From: Flavobacterium turcicum
Lineage (GTDB): Bacteria > Bacteroidota > Bacteroidia > Flavobacteriales > Flavobacteriaceae
Length of the DNA: 64,000 nt
Assembly: GCF_011365745.1 (NCBI RefSeq)
Contig: NZ_JAAOBY010000009.1
Location: 1 to 64,000 of the forward strand
Direction of reading: 5' to 3'
The stretch's first letter is position 1. Every line of letters starts with the position of its first letter. The notes under the pieces are model-generated. The model searched no databases and was not told where the DNA came from. It worked only from the letters and a program-made list of their open reading frames with translations. Shown piece by piece: positions 8,312-18,280 of the stretch. Position numbers and translations under genes: made by a program.

Positions 8312-10140
8312 TGGATCAAAATATAAAAAAATTAATACCCTTTACAAAACCCTATCAATCACATATTGTATGGAACATTGTATACAACATTTTGTATGCT
8401 TTGTTTAGTACGATATCTATGTTGACTTTGTTTCCTGTTTTGCAAGTACTTTTTGGAAAAACTGAGAAAGTTTACAAAGAGCCAGTTTACATAGGAATTG
8501 GTAACTTGAAAGATTTTGTAACAGAATACATTAACTTTAAAATTTCCTCTTTATCAGATAATGAAAGTACAGAAGTAGTATTGTTGTTTGTAGTAGCTAT
8601 GGTTATCACTACATTTTTCATTAAAAATTTATTCAACTATTTGGCTTCCTATCACATCATGCACCTAAAAAACGGTGTTTTGAAGGATTTGAGGCGATCG
8701 ATGTATGCCAAAATCATTGAATTGCCTATCTCCTACTATTCTGAAAAAAGAAAAGGTGATATGATGGCGCGCATGCTAGGCGATGTCAACGAGGTTCAAA
8801 ACTCCTTTTTCTCCATTTTAGAATTGGTAGTAAAAGAACCTTTGACTATTATTTTTGCATTAGGAATGATGTTTGCCATCAGTACCAAATTAACACTATT
8901 CGTACTGATTTTCATGCCTATTTCGGGTTATATCATTTCTAAATTAGCTAAAAATTTAAGAAGCCAATCTAGAGAAGCACAAAAAGAAAGTGGCTCTTTA
9001 ATCTCTGTAGTTGAAGAAACTTTAGGCGGCTTAAAAGTCATTAAAAGTTATAATGCTGAACCTTCATTTAAAGGTACCTTTAACGCGTCTGTAACAAGAT
9101 TATTGAACTTAACCAACAGCATCGGAAGTCGTAACAACTTGGCTACACCATTGAGCGAATTTCTAGGAGTAACCACAATTGCTATTTTACTTTTTTACGG
9201 AGGAATTTTAGTTTTGAATGACAAAACACTTGACGGCGCTTCGTTTATTGTGTATTTAACATTGGCTTTCAATATTTTAACTCCTGCAAAAGCCATTTCA
9301 AAAGCAACATATTCTGTTAAAAACGGATTAGCTGCTGCTGAACGTGTTTTTGAGGTTTTAGATGTGGAAAACGAAATCACTTCAAAAGTAAATGCTGTTC
9401 AAAAAGACGCATTTGAATCGGATATCACCATTTCAAACATCAACTTTAAATACGAGGACGAAAAAGTGTTAAAGAACTTTTCGTTGCAAGTAAAAAAAGG
9501 ACAAACAGTAGCACTCGTAGGACAATCTGGAAGTGGAAAAAGTACCATTGCCAATTTATTAACTCGTTTTTATGATGTAAACGAAGGCACGATTTCAATT
9601 GATGGAATAGATATCAAAGATCTCGATTTGCAATCACTTCGCGGTTTAATGGGATTGGTTACGCAAGACAGTATTTTGTTTAATGATACCATCAAAGCCA
9701 ATATTTCATTAGGAAAACCAAATGCTACCGATGAAGAAATCATTGAAGCTTTGAAAATTGCCAATGCTTTTGAGTTCGTGCAAGATTTACCAAAAGGAAT
9801 TCACACGAACATTGGCGACAGCGGAAATAAATTATCTGGAGGACAAAAACAACGTTTGTCTATCGCTCGAGCGGTTCTGAAAAATCCACCGATCATGATT
9901 TTGGATGAAGCTACCTCAGCATTGGATACCGAAAGCGAAAAATTTGTGCAAGTAGCTCTTGAGAACATGATGCAAAACAGAACTTCAATTGTTATTGCGC
10001 ACAGATTATCCACTATTCAAAAAGCAGATGTAATTGTCGTGATGCAAAAAGGAAAAATTGTAGAGCAAGGAAACCACGAGGAATTGATTGCATTGCAAGG
10101 CGTTTACAATAAATTAGTTAGTTTGCAATCGCTTGAGTAG
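8311..10140 (+). CDS. MsbA-like ABC exporter (fused permease and ATPase)
   Basis: 609 aa half-transporter. An N-terminal domain with six membrane segments (about residues 20-335) precedes a nucleotide-binding domain with Walker A GQSGSGKST near 406-414, signature LSGGQKQR near 508-515 and Walker B IMILDEATSALD near 528-539. It works as a homodimer. Closest described families are lipid A/lipid flippases and multidrug exporters (MsbA, BmrA). Coupling by TAATG overlap to the phosphohexomutase suggests an envelope role, which is inference. A strong terminator follows. Confidence 0.93.
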   Translation: MDQNIKKLIPFTKPYQSHIVWNIVYNILYALFSTISMLTLFPVLQVLFGKTEKVYKEPVYIGIGNLKDFVTEYINFKISSLSDNESTEVVLLFVVAMVITTFFIKNLFNYLASYHIMHLKNGVLKDLRRSMYAKIIELPISYYSEKRKGDMMARMLGDVNEVQNSFFSILELVVKEPLTIIFALGMMFAISTKLTLFVLIFMPISGYIISKLAKNLRSQSREAQKESGSLISVVEETLGGLKVIKSYNAEPSFKGTFNASVTRLLNLTNSIGSRNNLATPLSEFLGVTTIAILLFYGGILVLNDKTLDGASFIVYLTLAFNILTPAKAISKATYSVKNGLAAAERVFEVLDVENEITSKVNAVQKDAFESDITISNINFKYEDEKVLKNFSLQVKKGQTVALVGQSGSGKSTIANLLTRFYDVNEGTISIDGIDIKDLDLQSLRGLMGLVTQDSILFNDTIKANISLGKPNATDEEIIEALKIANAFEFVQDLPKGIHTNIGDSGNKLSGGQKQRLSIARAVLKNPPIMILDEATSALDTESEKFVQVALENMMQNRTSIVIAHRLSTIQKADVIVVMQKGKIVEQGNHEELIALQGVYNKLVSLQSLE

Positions 10141-10191
10141 TTAAAATCGACAACTCAGAATTGAAGTAAGACATTTCAGTATATATTTTTT

Positions 10192-10232
10192 AAAGGTTAC
10201 GTAAGATAGCAATATATTTACGTAACCTTTTT
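10192..10232 (+). terminator. Terminator after the ABC exporter
   Basis: Perfect 13-bp stem AAAGGTTACGTAA (10192-10204) with TTACGTAACCTTT (10218-10230), 13-base loop and a T-run to 10232. Confidence 0.9.
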
Positions 10233-10250
10233 AATTTAAAACATTCTGTT

Positions 10251-10898
10251 ATGCTATTCAAAATCATCTTAGTGCTGCACATTCTCTCTGGTTTTACCGG
10301 TTTACTATTAGGTACCGTTGTTTTAATTCGCAAAAAAGGCGACCGAGTTCATAAAAAAATTGGCTTGATTTTTACCATAGCTATGGTCAGCACCGGATTG
10401 TGTGCTTTTTACTTATCGTACGTACATCCTAATTTATTTCTTTTTATCGTAGGTGTTTTTACAATTTACTTGACCATTTCGGGCTATAGAATGATCCAAT
10501 TAAAAAAAGCCCATTTAGGTCAGAAACCGCAAATTGGTGATGCACTGCTAACTATTGCCATGTTAATCTGCTCAATCATTTTTTATTACATTGGAATTCG
10601 TTATGTACTAGCTAAACAAGTTTTTGGTATCGTATTTCTACTATTTGGAACTGCTAGTTTACGATTGTGTTACACTGAATACAAAGCCTATACTGGCAAA
10701 GTAACTGATACTTTATACGGTTTAAAAAATCATATTGGCCGCATGACAGGTGCTTATATAGCAGCATTTACAGCTTTTATAGTGGTCAACAATACTTTTT
10801 TACCAGATGTCTTAGCTTGGAGTTTACCTGGAATTTTAGGCGGTATTTTTATTTCAAGATCGATTAAAAAACTAAGATCAAACGCTAAAAATATTTAG
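10251..10898 (+). CDS. Multi-pass membrane protein, DUF2306-like
   Basis: 215 aa, six or seven predicted membrane segments covering most of the chain. The opening LHILSGFTGLLLGTVVL and the RVHKKIGLIFTIAM segment (about residues 33-46) recall DUF2306 proteins, whose function is not known. Basic tail SIKKLRSNAKNI. The stop lies two bases before the aspartyl protease ATG, so the pair forms an operon. I recognise the family only loosely. Confidence 0.65.
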   Translation: MLFKIILVLHILSGFTGLLLGTVVLIRKKGDRVHKKIGLIFTIAMVSTGLCAFYLSYVHPNLFLFIVGVFTIYLTISGYRMIQLKKAHLGQKPQIGDALLTIAMLICSIIFYYIGIRYVLAKQVFGIVFLLFGTASLRLCYTEYKAYTGKVTDTLYGLKNHIGRMTGAYIAAFTAFIVVNNTFLPDVLAWSLPGILGGIFISRSIKKLRSNAKNI

Positions 10899-10900
10899 TT

Positions 10901-12037
10901 ATGAAACGAATTTTAGCAACAGCTCTTTTCTTGAGTATATCAATTGTCAATTACTCACAAAACACAAAAATAGATACGATTCCGTTTAGCTTAAAATCAA
11001 GTTTACTGGTTTTTAAAGGGAAACTAAACGGAGTACCAACCGACTTTATGCTAGACACTGGTGCTGCATTGGGTGTGGTTCCATCAAGCAAAGCGAGTGC
11101 AGCCAACATCCAGATTTCTGGAAAAAAGAATATTACTGATAGCAACGAAAATCAAAACAGCATGCAATCAGCAGTTATTGAAACAGTTACTATTGGCACA
11201 TTTGACATACATAACGTAAAGAGCATCGTGTACGACATGCCTCTTTTATCGTGCGCCGATACTTATTTACTTGGCGCTAATGCCATTAACAAACTAAATT
11301 GGAAAATTGATTTTGACAAAAAACTACTTTACGTTTCCAATGCAGTTTTTGAAACTAATACTGACATGTTAAGCATACCGATTGTTTACAAAAGCAACAG
11401 GCATTTTACCACGTTTTCAATTCAAGGTACACCCATAAAAAATTGTTTAATTGATACCGGTTACAATGATTTTCTTGAAGTTGACACAAATGAGTCTGCT
11501 TTTAAAAAATTAAAAAAAGACCCTAAAAACGAGATAATCACTGGTACTAAAATTGCCATGAGTTTGACAGAAATAAAAACTGTTGCTTTTGAAACCCTTT
11601 CATTTGATGGCTTGACACTTGGAAATAAAAGCTTTGAAAATGTAAAAATAGAGAGCAAACCTGGTACTGAAAAGAAGCTTGGAATATCCTTTTTTTCGCA
11701 ATTAACATCGGTTACGATTATGAACAATAGTACATCAACCTATCATATGCAATTGTCAAACAAACCTATTTCTTTGCAATTGAATTTTGATGCTGATGTG
11801 TTTTTGAAAAATGGTAAATTAACAATCACCGGAAAAAGTAATCAAGAAGAAAATACAGCAAAAGACCTAACAATTGGAGAAGAAATTCTATCCGTTAACG
11901 GACGGAAAGTAGCAGACTTTAAAAATGAATGCGATTTTATTTCTTGGCGCGCAGAGGCTAAAACCAAAGAAATAATGGAGTTGGTAATGCCAAATGGCAA
12001 AAAAATAACGTTGAAAAAACGAGTTCTTAAATCATAA
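10901..12037 (+). CDS. Secreted two-DTG aspartyl protease with PDZ domain
   Basis: 378 aa. Signal peptide MKRILATALFLSISIVNYSQ (residues 1-20). Two retropepsin-like halves follow, each with its own catalytic-type triad: DTG at 52-54 (LDTGAALGVV) and DTG at 185-187 (LIDTGYNDF). The C-terminal part (about 295-375) reads as a PDZ domain, with GEEILSVNGRKV. Two-lobed, single-chain aspartic peptidase-like proteins with PDZ tails are common in Bacteroidota, but substrates are unknown. It should be periplasmic or outer-membrane associated. It is cotranscribed with the membrane protein upstream. Confidence 0.82.
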   Translation: MKRILATALFLSISIVNYSQNTKIDTIPFSLKSSLLVFKGKLNGVPTDFMLDTGAALGVVPSSKASAANIQISGKKNITDSNENQNSMQSAVIETVTIGTFDIHNVKSIVYDMPLLSCADTYLLGANAINKLNWKIDFDKKLLYVSNAVFETNTDMLSIPIVYKSNRHFTTFSIQGTPIKNCLIDTGYNDFLEVDTNESAFKKLKKDPKNEIITGTKIAMSLTEIKTVAFETLSFDGLTLGNKSFENVKIESKPGTEKKLGISFFSQLTSVTIMNNSTSTYHMQLSNKPISLQLNFDADVFLKNGKLTITGKSNQEENTAKDLTIGEEILSVNGRKVADFKNECDFISWRAEAKTKEIMELVMPNGKKITLKKRVLKS

Positions 12038-12089
12038 GTAAAAAAAATTGGTGAACTTTACGCAAAAGCATTTCCTGTAAATTATAGCT

Positions 12090-12791
12090 ATGTACGTTAA
12101 TAACACCTCAATTAAACTTCCTCAAGATCCGAACACTGTCGTTTGGAAATACCTCGACTTATCTAAATTTCTGGATTTATTGCTTTCGCAAAAGCTATTC
12201 ATGTCGCGCTCTGATAAGTTTGAGGATCAATACGAAGGCACCTTTAGCGAACCTACTTTTGAGGAAATCAAAAAATTATCTCAAGATAATCCTGATTTTT
12301 TAAATTACTATAAAAAGCATCGCGAAAAAGTAGCCATAAGCAGTTGGCACATTAATGAATACGAATCGTTTGCAATGTGGCAAATATTCACGCAAAACAC
12401 CGAAGGACTTGCCATACAATCAACTTTGGGGCGTTTGCAAAAGGCGCTACATTTAGAAAATGAGCACAAGCAATTCATTGGTGAAGTCAACTACATCGAT
12501 TATAAAAAAGAACACATTCCGTTTGATGATTCGTTTTTCCCGTTTTTGTTTAAAAGAAAAAGTTTTCAGTACGAACGCGAAGTACGTATCATTACTGATA
12601 TTGGCGAAAGTGAAAACAAATTAAACGAAGGGCTTAAAATAAACGTCGAAGTAACTACTTTGATTGAAAAAATATACATTCACCCAAAATCTGAAAACTG
12701 GTACAAAAACCTAGTCATTCAATTGGTAAAACAATTAGGTTATGCTATTACCATTGAAAAATCAGATTTGGAAAGTGATATTTTGATTTAA
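12090..12791 (+). CDS. DUF2971 protein
   Basis: 233 aa cytoplasmic protein. The motif run VWKYLDLSKFLDLLLSQKLF (residues 17-36), SRSDKFEDQYEG (38-49) and SSWHINEYESFAMWQIF (85-101) is that of DUF2971, a scattered family of unknown biochemical role, sometimes found in accessory regions. No signal peptide or membrane segment. It stands alone, and its stop is nine bases from the convergent lipoprotein gene. Function is not assigned. Confidence 0.75.
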   Translation: MYVNNTSIKLPQDPNTVVWKYLDLSKFLDLLLSQKLFMSRSDKFEDQYEGTFSEPTFEEIKKLSQDNPDFLNYYKKHREKVAISSWHINEYESFAMWQIFTQNTEGLAIQSTLGRLQKALHLENEHKQFIGEVNYIDYKKEHIPFDDSFFPFLFKRKSFQYEREVRIITDIGESENKLNEGLKINVEVTTLIEKIYIHPKSENWYKNLVIQLVKQLGYAITIEKSDLESDILI

Positions 12792-12800
12792 ATTAAAAAA

Positions 12801-13523
12801 CTAAATTGGCTCGTAAGCAGTAATCTTCCACTCTTTACTGGTCAAATCAGTATAATAATAATGAACCAAATCATTTTTATCAAATTGACCGTTTTTATTG
12901 GTATCCTCAACCGTTCTAAAATACAAACGATTGCGAGAGGCTAAAAGTTTCCAATCAATTAATTCCTCAAAGTCAGGCGAAATTTTAGTGAAACGCTCCC
13001 CGCTGATTGTACTCAAATGCAAGGATTTAATATCGCTAGTTTCTAATTTACCATCTTTGTTGGTATCCATATCAACCATAGTGTACACCATGATTTGATT
13101 TTTGGTTCTATCAGCAACCGTTTTTAAATAGGTTGCAGTTTGAATCAAAACTGGTTTATCCGTTAATTTGGTTATCGAGTCTGAATCGATTTTTTGGAAT
13201 TTAATATTTTGTAAAAAACCTGTAATTTCATATTCGCCATAATTTGAAATCGTAAAACTCAAATCATTAACACTTGATGAACCATAACGGGTTTTAACGC
13301 CGCGATCGCGAATACTCAAATCAGCAATAGGATGAATCAAATAATCAGTCCCTTCCATTTGCCAAGGTAAATCAGCTATTTCAATTTGGGTTGAGTCTGC
13401 CCTTACAACCGACTTTGCTTTATTAGCTGCATCGTAAGTTAATTTTGGTGTTGCTGCATCCTCTTTACAACTTGCTAAAAATAGCAATGCAATTCCTAAA
13501 CAGGTGATCTGTATTTTTTTCAT
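12801..13523 (-). CDS. Lipoprotein with two EF-hand-like calcium loops
   Basis: 240 aa. N-terminus MKKIQITCLGIALLFLASCK gives a lipobox ending at Cys19, so it should be lipidated. Two acidic loops, DMDTNKDGKLETSD (about residues 151-164) and DTNKNGQFDKND (about 208-219), match EF-hand or dockerin-like calcium sites. I do not recognise the rest. It lies 106 bases downstream of the TonB-dependent receptor on the same strand. Whether the two act together is not shown by the sequence. Confidence 0.7.
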   Translation of the reverse strand: MKKIQITCLGIALLFLASCKEDAATPKLTYDAANKAKSVVRADSTQIEIADLPWQMEGTDYLIHPIADLSIRDRGVKTRYGSSSVNDLSFTISNYGEYEITGFLQNIKFQKIDSDSITKLTDKPVLIQTATYLKTVADRTKNQIMVYTMVDMDTNKDGKLETSDIKSLHLSTISGERFTKISPDFEELIDWKLLASRNRLYFRTVEDTNKNGQFDKNDLVHYYYTDLTSKEWKITAYEPI

Positions 13524-13629
13524 GTGCTGATGGTATTAAAACTCAAATGTAATCATTTTTAAAAATAGCAAGTGCATTCAATAGCGGATTTAACGATTAA
13601 ATAGAATTCATTATTATGTCCATTGTCTC

Positions 13630-16098
13630 TTATAACTTCGCTGTCAACTTTATGTTAAAAACACGTGTAGTCATATAATTTGGAATCCCGTATTGATTTT
13701 TAGTGTACACGTCTCTCACCCAAGTATTTGTGATAGCATTTTGGTTATTAAAAAGATTAAAAATTTCTAATCCTAGAGCTAATTCTTTACAATCTTTAAA
13801 TAAGCCTTTTACCTTTCCAGCATTGGTCTCATCTATAAAAACTTTAGAAAAACCAATATCTGCTCTACGGTAGTCATTCAATCTATTTTGGTACAAATAA
13901 GGATCCGCATACGAGGGTGAACCACCAGGTAATCCGGTATTGTACACCAAATTCAAATACAATTTCACACTCGGAATATTAGGCATATAATCTTGAAAAA
14001 GCATGGCAAACTTTAAGCGTTGATCTGTTGGCCTTGCAATAAATCCACGGTCATTGCTATTTTCTTCGGTTTTTAGATATCCAAAACTAATCCACGATTC
14101 GGTTCCCGGTACAAACTCACCATTCAAACGCACATCTACACCTTGAGCGTAAGCCACTGCATTGTTGTTAGCTGCATATCGAATTCGAACATTATCAATC
14201 GTATACGTATTTACATCAGTCAACGATTTATAATACAATTCAGAAACCATTTTAAAAGGTCGGTTCCACATCGTAAAACTATAGTCATTGGCTAATACTA
14301 AATGAACTGATTGTTGTGCTTTCACATTAGGCTGCACCTCTCCATTTACAGCTCGCAATTCCCTGTAAAAAGGCGGTTGATGGTACAAACCACCCGAAAA
14401 TCGAAAAACTACATCGGCATCCCAGTTGGGCTTGAGTGCTATTTGCGCTCTCGGACTTACAGTAAATTGCGATTTTCCCTCCGTTGCAGCACCTTGCACC
14501 TGCCACTGATGAGCACGCACTCCAGCATTGTACCAAACTGTATGTGCCCCGATATTCGATTTTAAGCTCCACTGCGCATAACCTGAAAAGCGATCTATTG
14601 AATTAAAATTTAAAGCACGAACTTCCTGAAAGGGTACTAAAGGTCCGGTATACGAGGTGTACGGTTGGTCATTTTTGGGCAAATCAATACGTGGTGGATT
14701 TAAAGAAAAACCAGCCGAATCAATCACTTCCCATTCAATAATTCGATCTCGGATAGATTCTCGTGTATATTTTACACCCCATTCGATTTGGCTTTTTTTC
14801 CAATCTAAAAAACCTTTAATTTCTGTATTTACAATTAAGGCATCCAGATCGTTACGTGCATGATTCAGCTGCGAACCTACGCCACGAGAAAAAGTGACTT
14901 CACCAAGTGTTTCAGAACCAATATTCGTATCTACTTCACCTAAGCGATATTGTGCAAAAATATCAAAGTACTCCTGCTCTATCGTATGAAAAACCGATCC
15001 AATAAATTTTAAGGTAAAATTGTCCGAAACATTAAAAACCGATTTCATCGCACCAAAATAGGTATCGTATTTGTCTTTTTCTTGCCCTTCGTAAAACACC
15101 GTCAGCGCTATCGGATTGTCAATGGTTCCAAAATTGGTCTGACGTGTTAGTGGTTGGTAATTGTATTTATTTTGCGAAATAGTTCCTAGAAAGCTCCATT
15201 GCCATTTTGCGGAAGCTTGGTAATTGATGTTAGTTTGAATATCAGCAAACGAAGGCGTAAAATTAGTTTGCGTTTCTTGACTGTTTACCAAAAGGCTGTT
15301 GTTTCGGTAGCGAAGACCTGTTACTGCCGACCATTTTTTATTTTTAGAAACGGCATCAAATGAAAGGCTTCCGCCGAGGAAACTCGCTTCCATACTTGCA
15401 CCAAATGCCACTGGTTTGCGATACGTTATATCCAAAACAGAAGAGAGTTTGTCTCCAAATTTAGCTTGAAAACCACCCGACGAAAAATCAATGTTTTGTA
15501 CCAAATCTGAATTAATAAAACTTAATCCTTCTTGCTGTCCTGAGCGAATCAAGAATGGTCGGTACACTTCGATTTCGTTTACGTAGACTAAATTTTCATC
15601 AAAATTTCCACCACGAACGGAATATTGCGTACTTAATTCGTTGTTAGAATTCACGCCAGGCAACGATTTTAAAATATTTTCGACACCAGCATTGGCTCCC
15701 GGAATTTTTCGTAACATTTCGGGCTCTAAGCTGGTAATTCCCTGCACTGCTTTTCTATTGTTAGCCTTAACTACTACGGCAGTCATTTGCTCCTCACGAT
15801 CATTCATTACGGGGTTAAATTCTCGTTGATCGTTAGGTTCAAGAAAAAAAGTAACGGTGATTTTTTTTAAAGAAATGTGCGTAAACACCAAAGTCACATT
15901 TTGATTGGCAGGAACCTTCAGTTCGTAAAAACCATTCGAATTCGTAGCCGTACTTTTGTCTAAAAAACTGATATTTACGTTAGGTACCACTTTTTGGTTG
16001 GCATCTAAAACAATACCTCTAATTCGGGCAGTTTGCGCCGCTATTGATGTCGTTAGCAAGACCAAAAACAAGACAATTAGCTGTTTGATTGAGTTCAA
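13630..16098 (-). CDS. TonB-dependent outer-membrane receptor
   Basis: 822 aa. Signal peptide ending at IAAQT (about residue 22), then a carboxypeptidase-regulatory-like beta-sandwich (23-105) typical of Bacteroidota receptors, a plug domain (about 115-235, with QYSVRGGNFDENLVYVNEIE at its core), and a 22-strand barrel to the C-terminus. It imports a ligand across the outer membrane using TonB energy; the ligand is unknown. The start codon is TTG: the frame contains no ATG near the signal peptide. It begins 11 bases after the M23 peptidase stop, so the two form an operon. No SusD partner is present. Confidence 0.9.
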   Translation of the reverse strand: MNSIKQLIVLFLVLLTTSIAAQTARIRGIVLDANQKVVPNVNISFLDKSTATNSNGFYELKVPANQNVTLVFTHISLKKITVTFFLEPNDQREFNPVMNDREEQMTAVVVKANNRKAVQGITSLEPEMLRKIPGANAGVENILKSLPGVNSNNELSTQYSVRGGNFDENLVYVNEIEVYRPFLIRSGQQEGLSFINSDLVQNIDFSSGGFQAKFGDKLSSVLDITYRKPVAFGASMEASFLGGSLSFDAVSKNKKWSAVTGLRYRNNSLLVNSQETQTNFTPSFADIQTNINYQASAKWQWSFLGTISQNKYNYQPLTRQTNFGTIDNPIALTVFYEGQEKDKYDTYFGAMKSVFNVSDNFTLKFIGSVFHTIEQEYFDIFAQYRLGEVDTNIGSETLGEVTFSRGVGSQLNHARNDLDALIVNTEIKGFLDWKKSQIEWGVKYTRESIRDRIIEWEVIDSAGFSLNPPRIDLPKNDQPYTSYTGPLVPFQEVRALNFNSIDRFSGYAQWSLKSNIGAHTVWYNAGVRAHQWQVQGAATEGKSQFTVSPRAQIALKPNWDADVVFRFSGGLYHQPPFYRELRAVNGEVQPNVKAQQSVHLVLANDYSFTMWNRPFKMVSELYYKSLTDVNTYTIDNVRIRYAANNNAVAYAQGVDVRLNGEFVPGTESWISFGYLKTEENSNDRGFIARPTDQRLKFAMLFQDYMPNIPSVKLYLNLVYNTGLPGGSPSYADPYLYQNRLNDYRRADIGFSKVFIDETNAGKVKGLFKDCKELALGLEIFNLFNNQNAITNTWVRDVYTKNQYGIPNYMTTRVFNIKLTAKL

Positions 16099-16109
16099 AT
16101 GATATGCTT

Positions 16110-17807
16110 TTAAGGTTTAGAATTTCTAAAAAAACGCGTTTCAAAGGTAGTTGAATTCCCCATATTATCCACCACTACTACTTTTAATTCATTGGCACCA
16201 TCAGCAACCAATCCCTCGGAGAAAAAATGGGTTATTTTTCGCGTTTTGTTATCGTATTCAAACAAGACCCATTTCCCATTCAGATAACCGTTGTACGATT
16301 TAATCCCCGACAAATCATCAGCAATAGTGAGTTGTAAAGATTTTTGTTGACTGATCCATTTGCCTTCAATAGGAACTGCCATACTGATTCGTGGCGCTAC
16401 CGTATCTGAAACTAAAGCGTAGGTTCCTAATACTTTTACCTTAGTTTGAAAAATATCATCTTTACGATAAGTTGCATTATAACTTATTTTTTTTCCATCG
16501 ACACGACCAATAAACATTTTTTCGCGCTGTGCTGCCGTTAAAGTAGAATCCTTGATAGTTATTGTAAAATTGGAATGCGCTGGCACGGTATCATCGTGAA
16601 CAGTAACCGTGTTGTTTTTTACCTTAAAATTCAAATTAAAATCATCGTAAAAGGTTCCTGCTGGAAAAAAAACCAAAGCATTTTCCATTTCAAAATTACT
16701 ATCCTTGGCGGCTTTAACTCGATATGGACCACTAACTTCTTCTTTAGCAATTCTAGTAGATGTTAAATCGTATTGAATAGGAACGTTAATCATTTTTTTA
16801 TTACCAAAAAAATCAGCAACCTCAATGCGATACAACAAAGAAAGGTTGGGAGAAACGTTCAAGACACCTTTGGTTTCATCTGTTTGAATAAAACGCAAAT
16901 TATACGGCGTTTTCATGAATAGTTTTTGAACTCGCTGCTGCGTTGTTTTGTACCTAGGATAATCGATCAAAGCATTGATATACCTCATATCTTCGAAAGA
17001 ATAGGTATTAAATTCATAGCCAAAATTTGGCTTTCCATTCAAAAACGACTTTACTTTATACACTCCATTGTTACTGAATGAAAAGTCATCCGTATCAAAA
17101 GCGGTAATTCCAAAACCAATTACACCATTTGCTATCACTTTATCTGAAAGATAAGAACCATCTTTTTGTAAAGAAACATTTAAAAGCAACGGGCGTTTAG
17201 CATAATTTACCGTAGTATTCCCATCAAGAGGGTACACATACAAGCCAGATATTGTTGGTTTTTTAGTATCTTTCAATAACGAATCAAATCCGAACAAAAG
17301 CGGATTAATTACAAATTCGCTAGCGGTATCTCGAAATTCAAAATGCAAGTGCGGTCCTTCGGATGCTCCTGTGTTTCCTGATAAAGCAATTATATCACCT
17401 TTTTTCACAGGCACTTCATCAGGCTTAAAAAAAAGTTCAACTTCGAAAGATTGTTCCTTGTATTGCGCTTTGGTAATTATATCGTGAATTGAACCTACTG
17501 CATTTTGCAAGTGGCCATAAACAGACGTATATCCATTGGGATGGTTAATATAAATGGTTTTTCCGTTTCCAAAAGTTGAAATTTTAATACGCGATACATA
17601 CCCATCTGCCACAGCATATACTTTTAATCCTTCACGCTGCTGGGTTTTCATATCAAAACCTGCGTGAAAATGATTTGGTCTTAATTCGCCAAAATTCCCT
17701 GATAATTGTAACGGAATGTCAAGTGGAGATCTAAAATAATCTTGAGGGTAACTGGCTTGACCAAAAAGGGCTGCAGAGAATAGGAGTAAAAACAAAACAA
17801 ATTTCAT
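16110..17807 (-). CDS. M23 family metallopeptidase (LytM-type)
   Basis: 565 aa with a signal peptide (residues 1-16). The zinc-binding pieces are HxxxD in HAGFD (His48, Asp52) and HxH in GPHLHFEF near residue 150. The catalytic domain is N-terminal, and about 400 further residues of beta-rich, Ig-like sequence follow. Such enzymes cut peptide cross-links in peptidoglycan. The C-terminal half is of unknown role. ATG start at 17807; an upstream in-frame TTG is less likely. First gene of an operon with the TonB receptor. Confidence 0.9.
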   Translation of the reverse strand: MKFVLFLLLFSAALFGQASYPQDYFRSPLDIPLQLSGNFGELRPNHFHAGFDMKTQQREGLKVYAVADGYVSRIKISTFGNGKTIYINHPNGYTSVYGHLQNAVGSIHDIITKAQYKEQSFEVELFFKPDEVPVKKGDIIALSGNTGASEGPHLHFEFRDTASEFVINPLLFGFDSLLKDTKKPTISGLYVYPLDGNTTVNYAKRPLLLNVSLQKDGSYLSDKVIANGVIGFGITAFDTDDFSFSNNGVYKVKSFLNGKPNFGYEFNTYSFEDMRYINALIDYPRYKTTQQRVQKLFMKTPYNLRFIQTDETKGVLNVSPNLSLLYRIEVADFFGNKKMINVPIQYDLTSTRIAKEEVSGPYRVKAAKDSNFEMENALVFFPAGTFYDDFNLNFKVKNNTVTVHDDTVPAHSNFTITIKDSTLTAAQREKMFIGRVDGKKISYNATYRKDDIFQTKVKVLGTYALVSDTVAPRISMAVPIEGKWISQQKSLQLTIADDLSGIKSYNGYLNGKWVLFEYDNKTRKITHFFSEGLVADGANELKVVVVDNMGNSTTFETRFFRNSKP

Positions 17808-17924
17808 AAAAAACAATTTCTGCTAAGATAAAAAAAACATTTAAATACGACTCAAAGCAACAAAACGATAATCAACTGATCAAGTGATTATTACGCAATT
17901 TACTTGAAAAAAAATAATAAAATA

Positions 17925-17954
17925 TTGGAAAATTAAAAAGGAATACTAACTTTG
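17925..17954 (+). promoter_or_regulatory. Promoter of the coiled-coil/zapA/6S/rny cluster
   Basis: TTG (17925-17927), 19-base spacer, TAACTTTG (17947-17954), an exact fit to the flavobacterial promoter. Transcript start near 17960 would leave a leader of about 23 bases before the ATG at 17983. Confidence 0.8.
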
Positions 17955-17982
17955 TATGATTATGTAATGAATTAAATCTATA

Positions 17983-18273
17983 ATGAGTGTAATTGCAGAA
18001 ATTATTGATATTCTTGAATATAAAGTCGAAAAACTTTTTGCTAAAACGAAAAGTTTAGAACAAAATAATCAAGAGTTAAAAAATGATTTAGTAAAAGCTG
18101 CTACTCTTATTGAAAGTCAAGCTCTAGAAATTGAAAACTTGAAAAAACAATATGAAACACTCAAAATGGCACATTCATTATTAGGCAGTGACGAAAATAA
18201 AAGAGATACAAAGCTTAAAATAAATTCATTAATTCGAGACATTGATTACTGTATAGCACAACTATCAGATTAA
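17983..18273 (+). CDS. Small coiled-coil protein (ZapB-like by position)
   Basis: 96 aa, almost wholly helical with heptad-like spacing of Leu and Ile (about residues 4-75: LEYKVEKLFAKTKSLEQNNQ and on). No membrane segment. It is seven bases upstream of zapA and shares its promoter, so a role with ZapA at the division ring is likely. In length and character it resembles ZapB, but the sequence is too simple to prove homology. Confidence 0.75.
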   Translation: MSVIAEIIDILEYKVEKLFAKTKSLEQNNQELKNDLVKAATLIESQALEIENLKKQYETLKMAHSLLGSDENKRDTKLKINSLIRDIDYCIAQLSD

Positions 18274-18280
18274 GGAAAAT

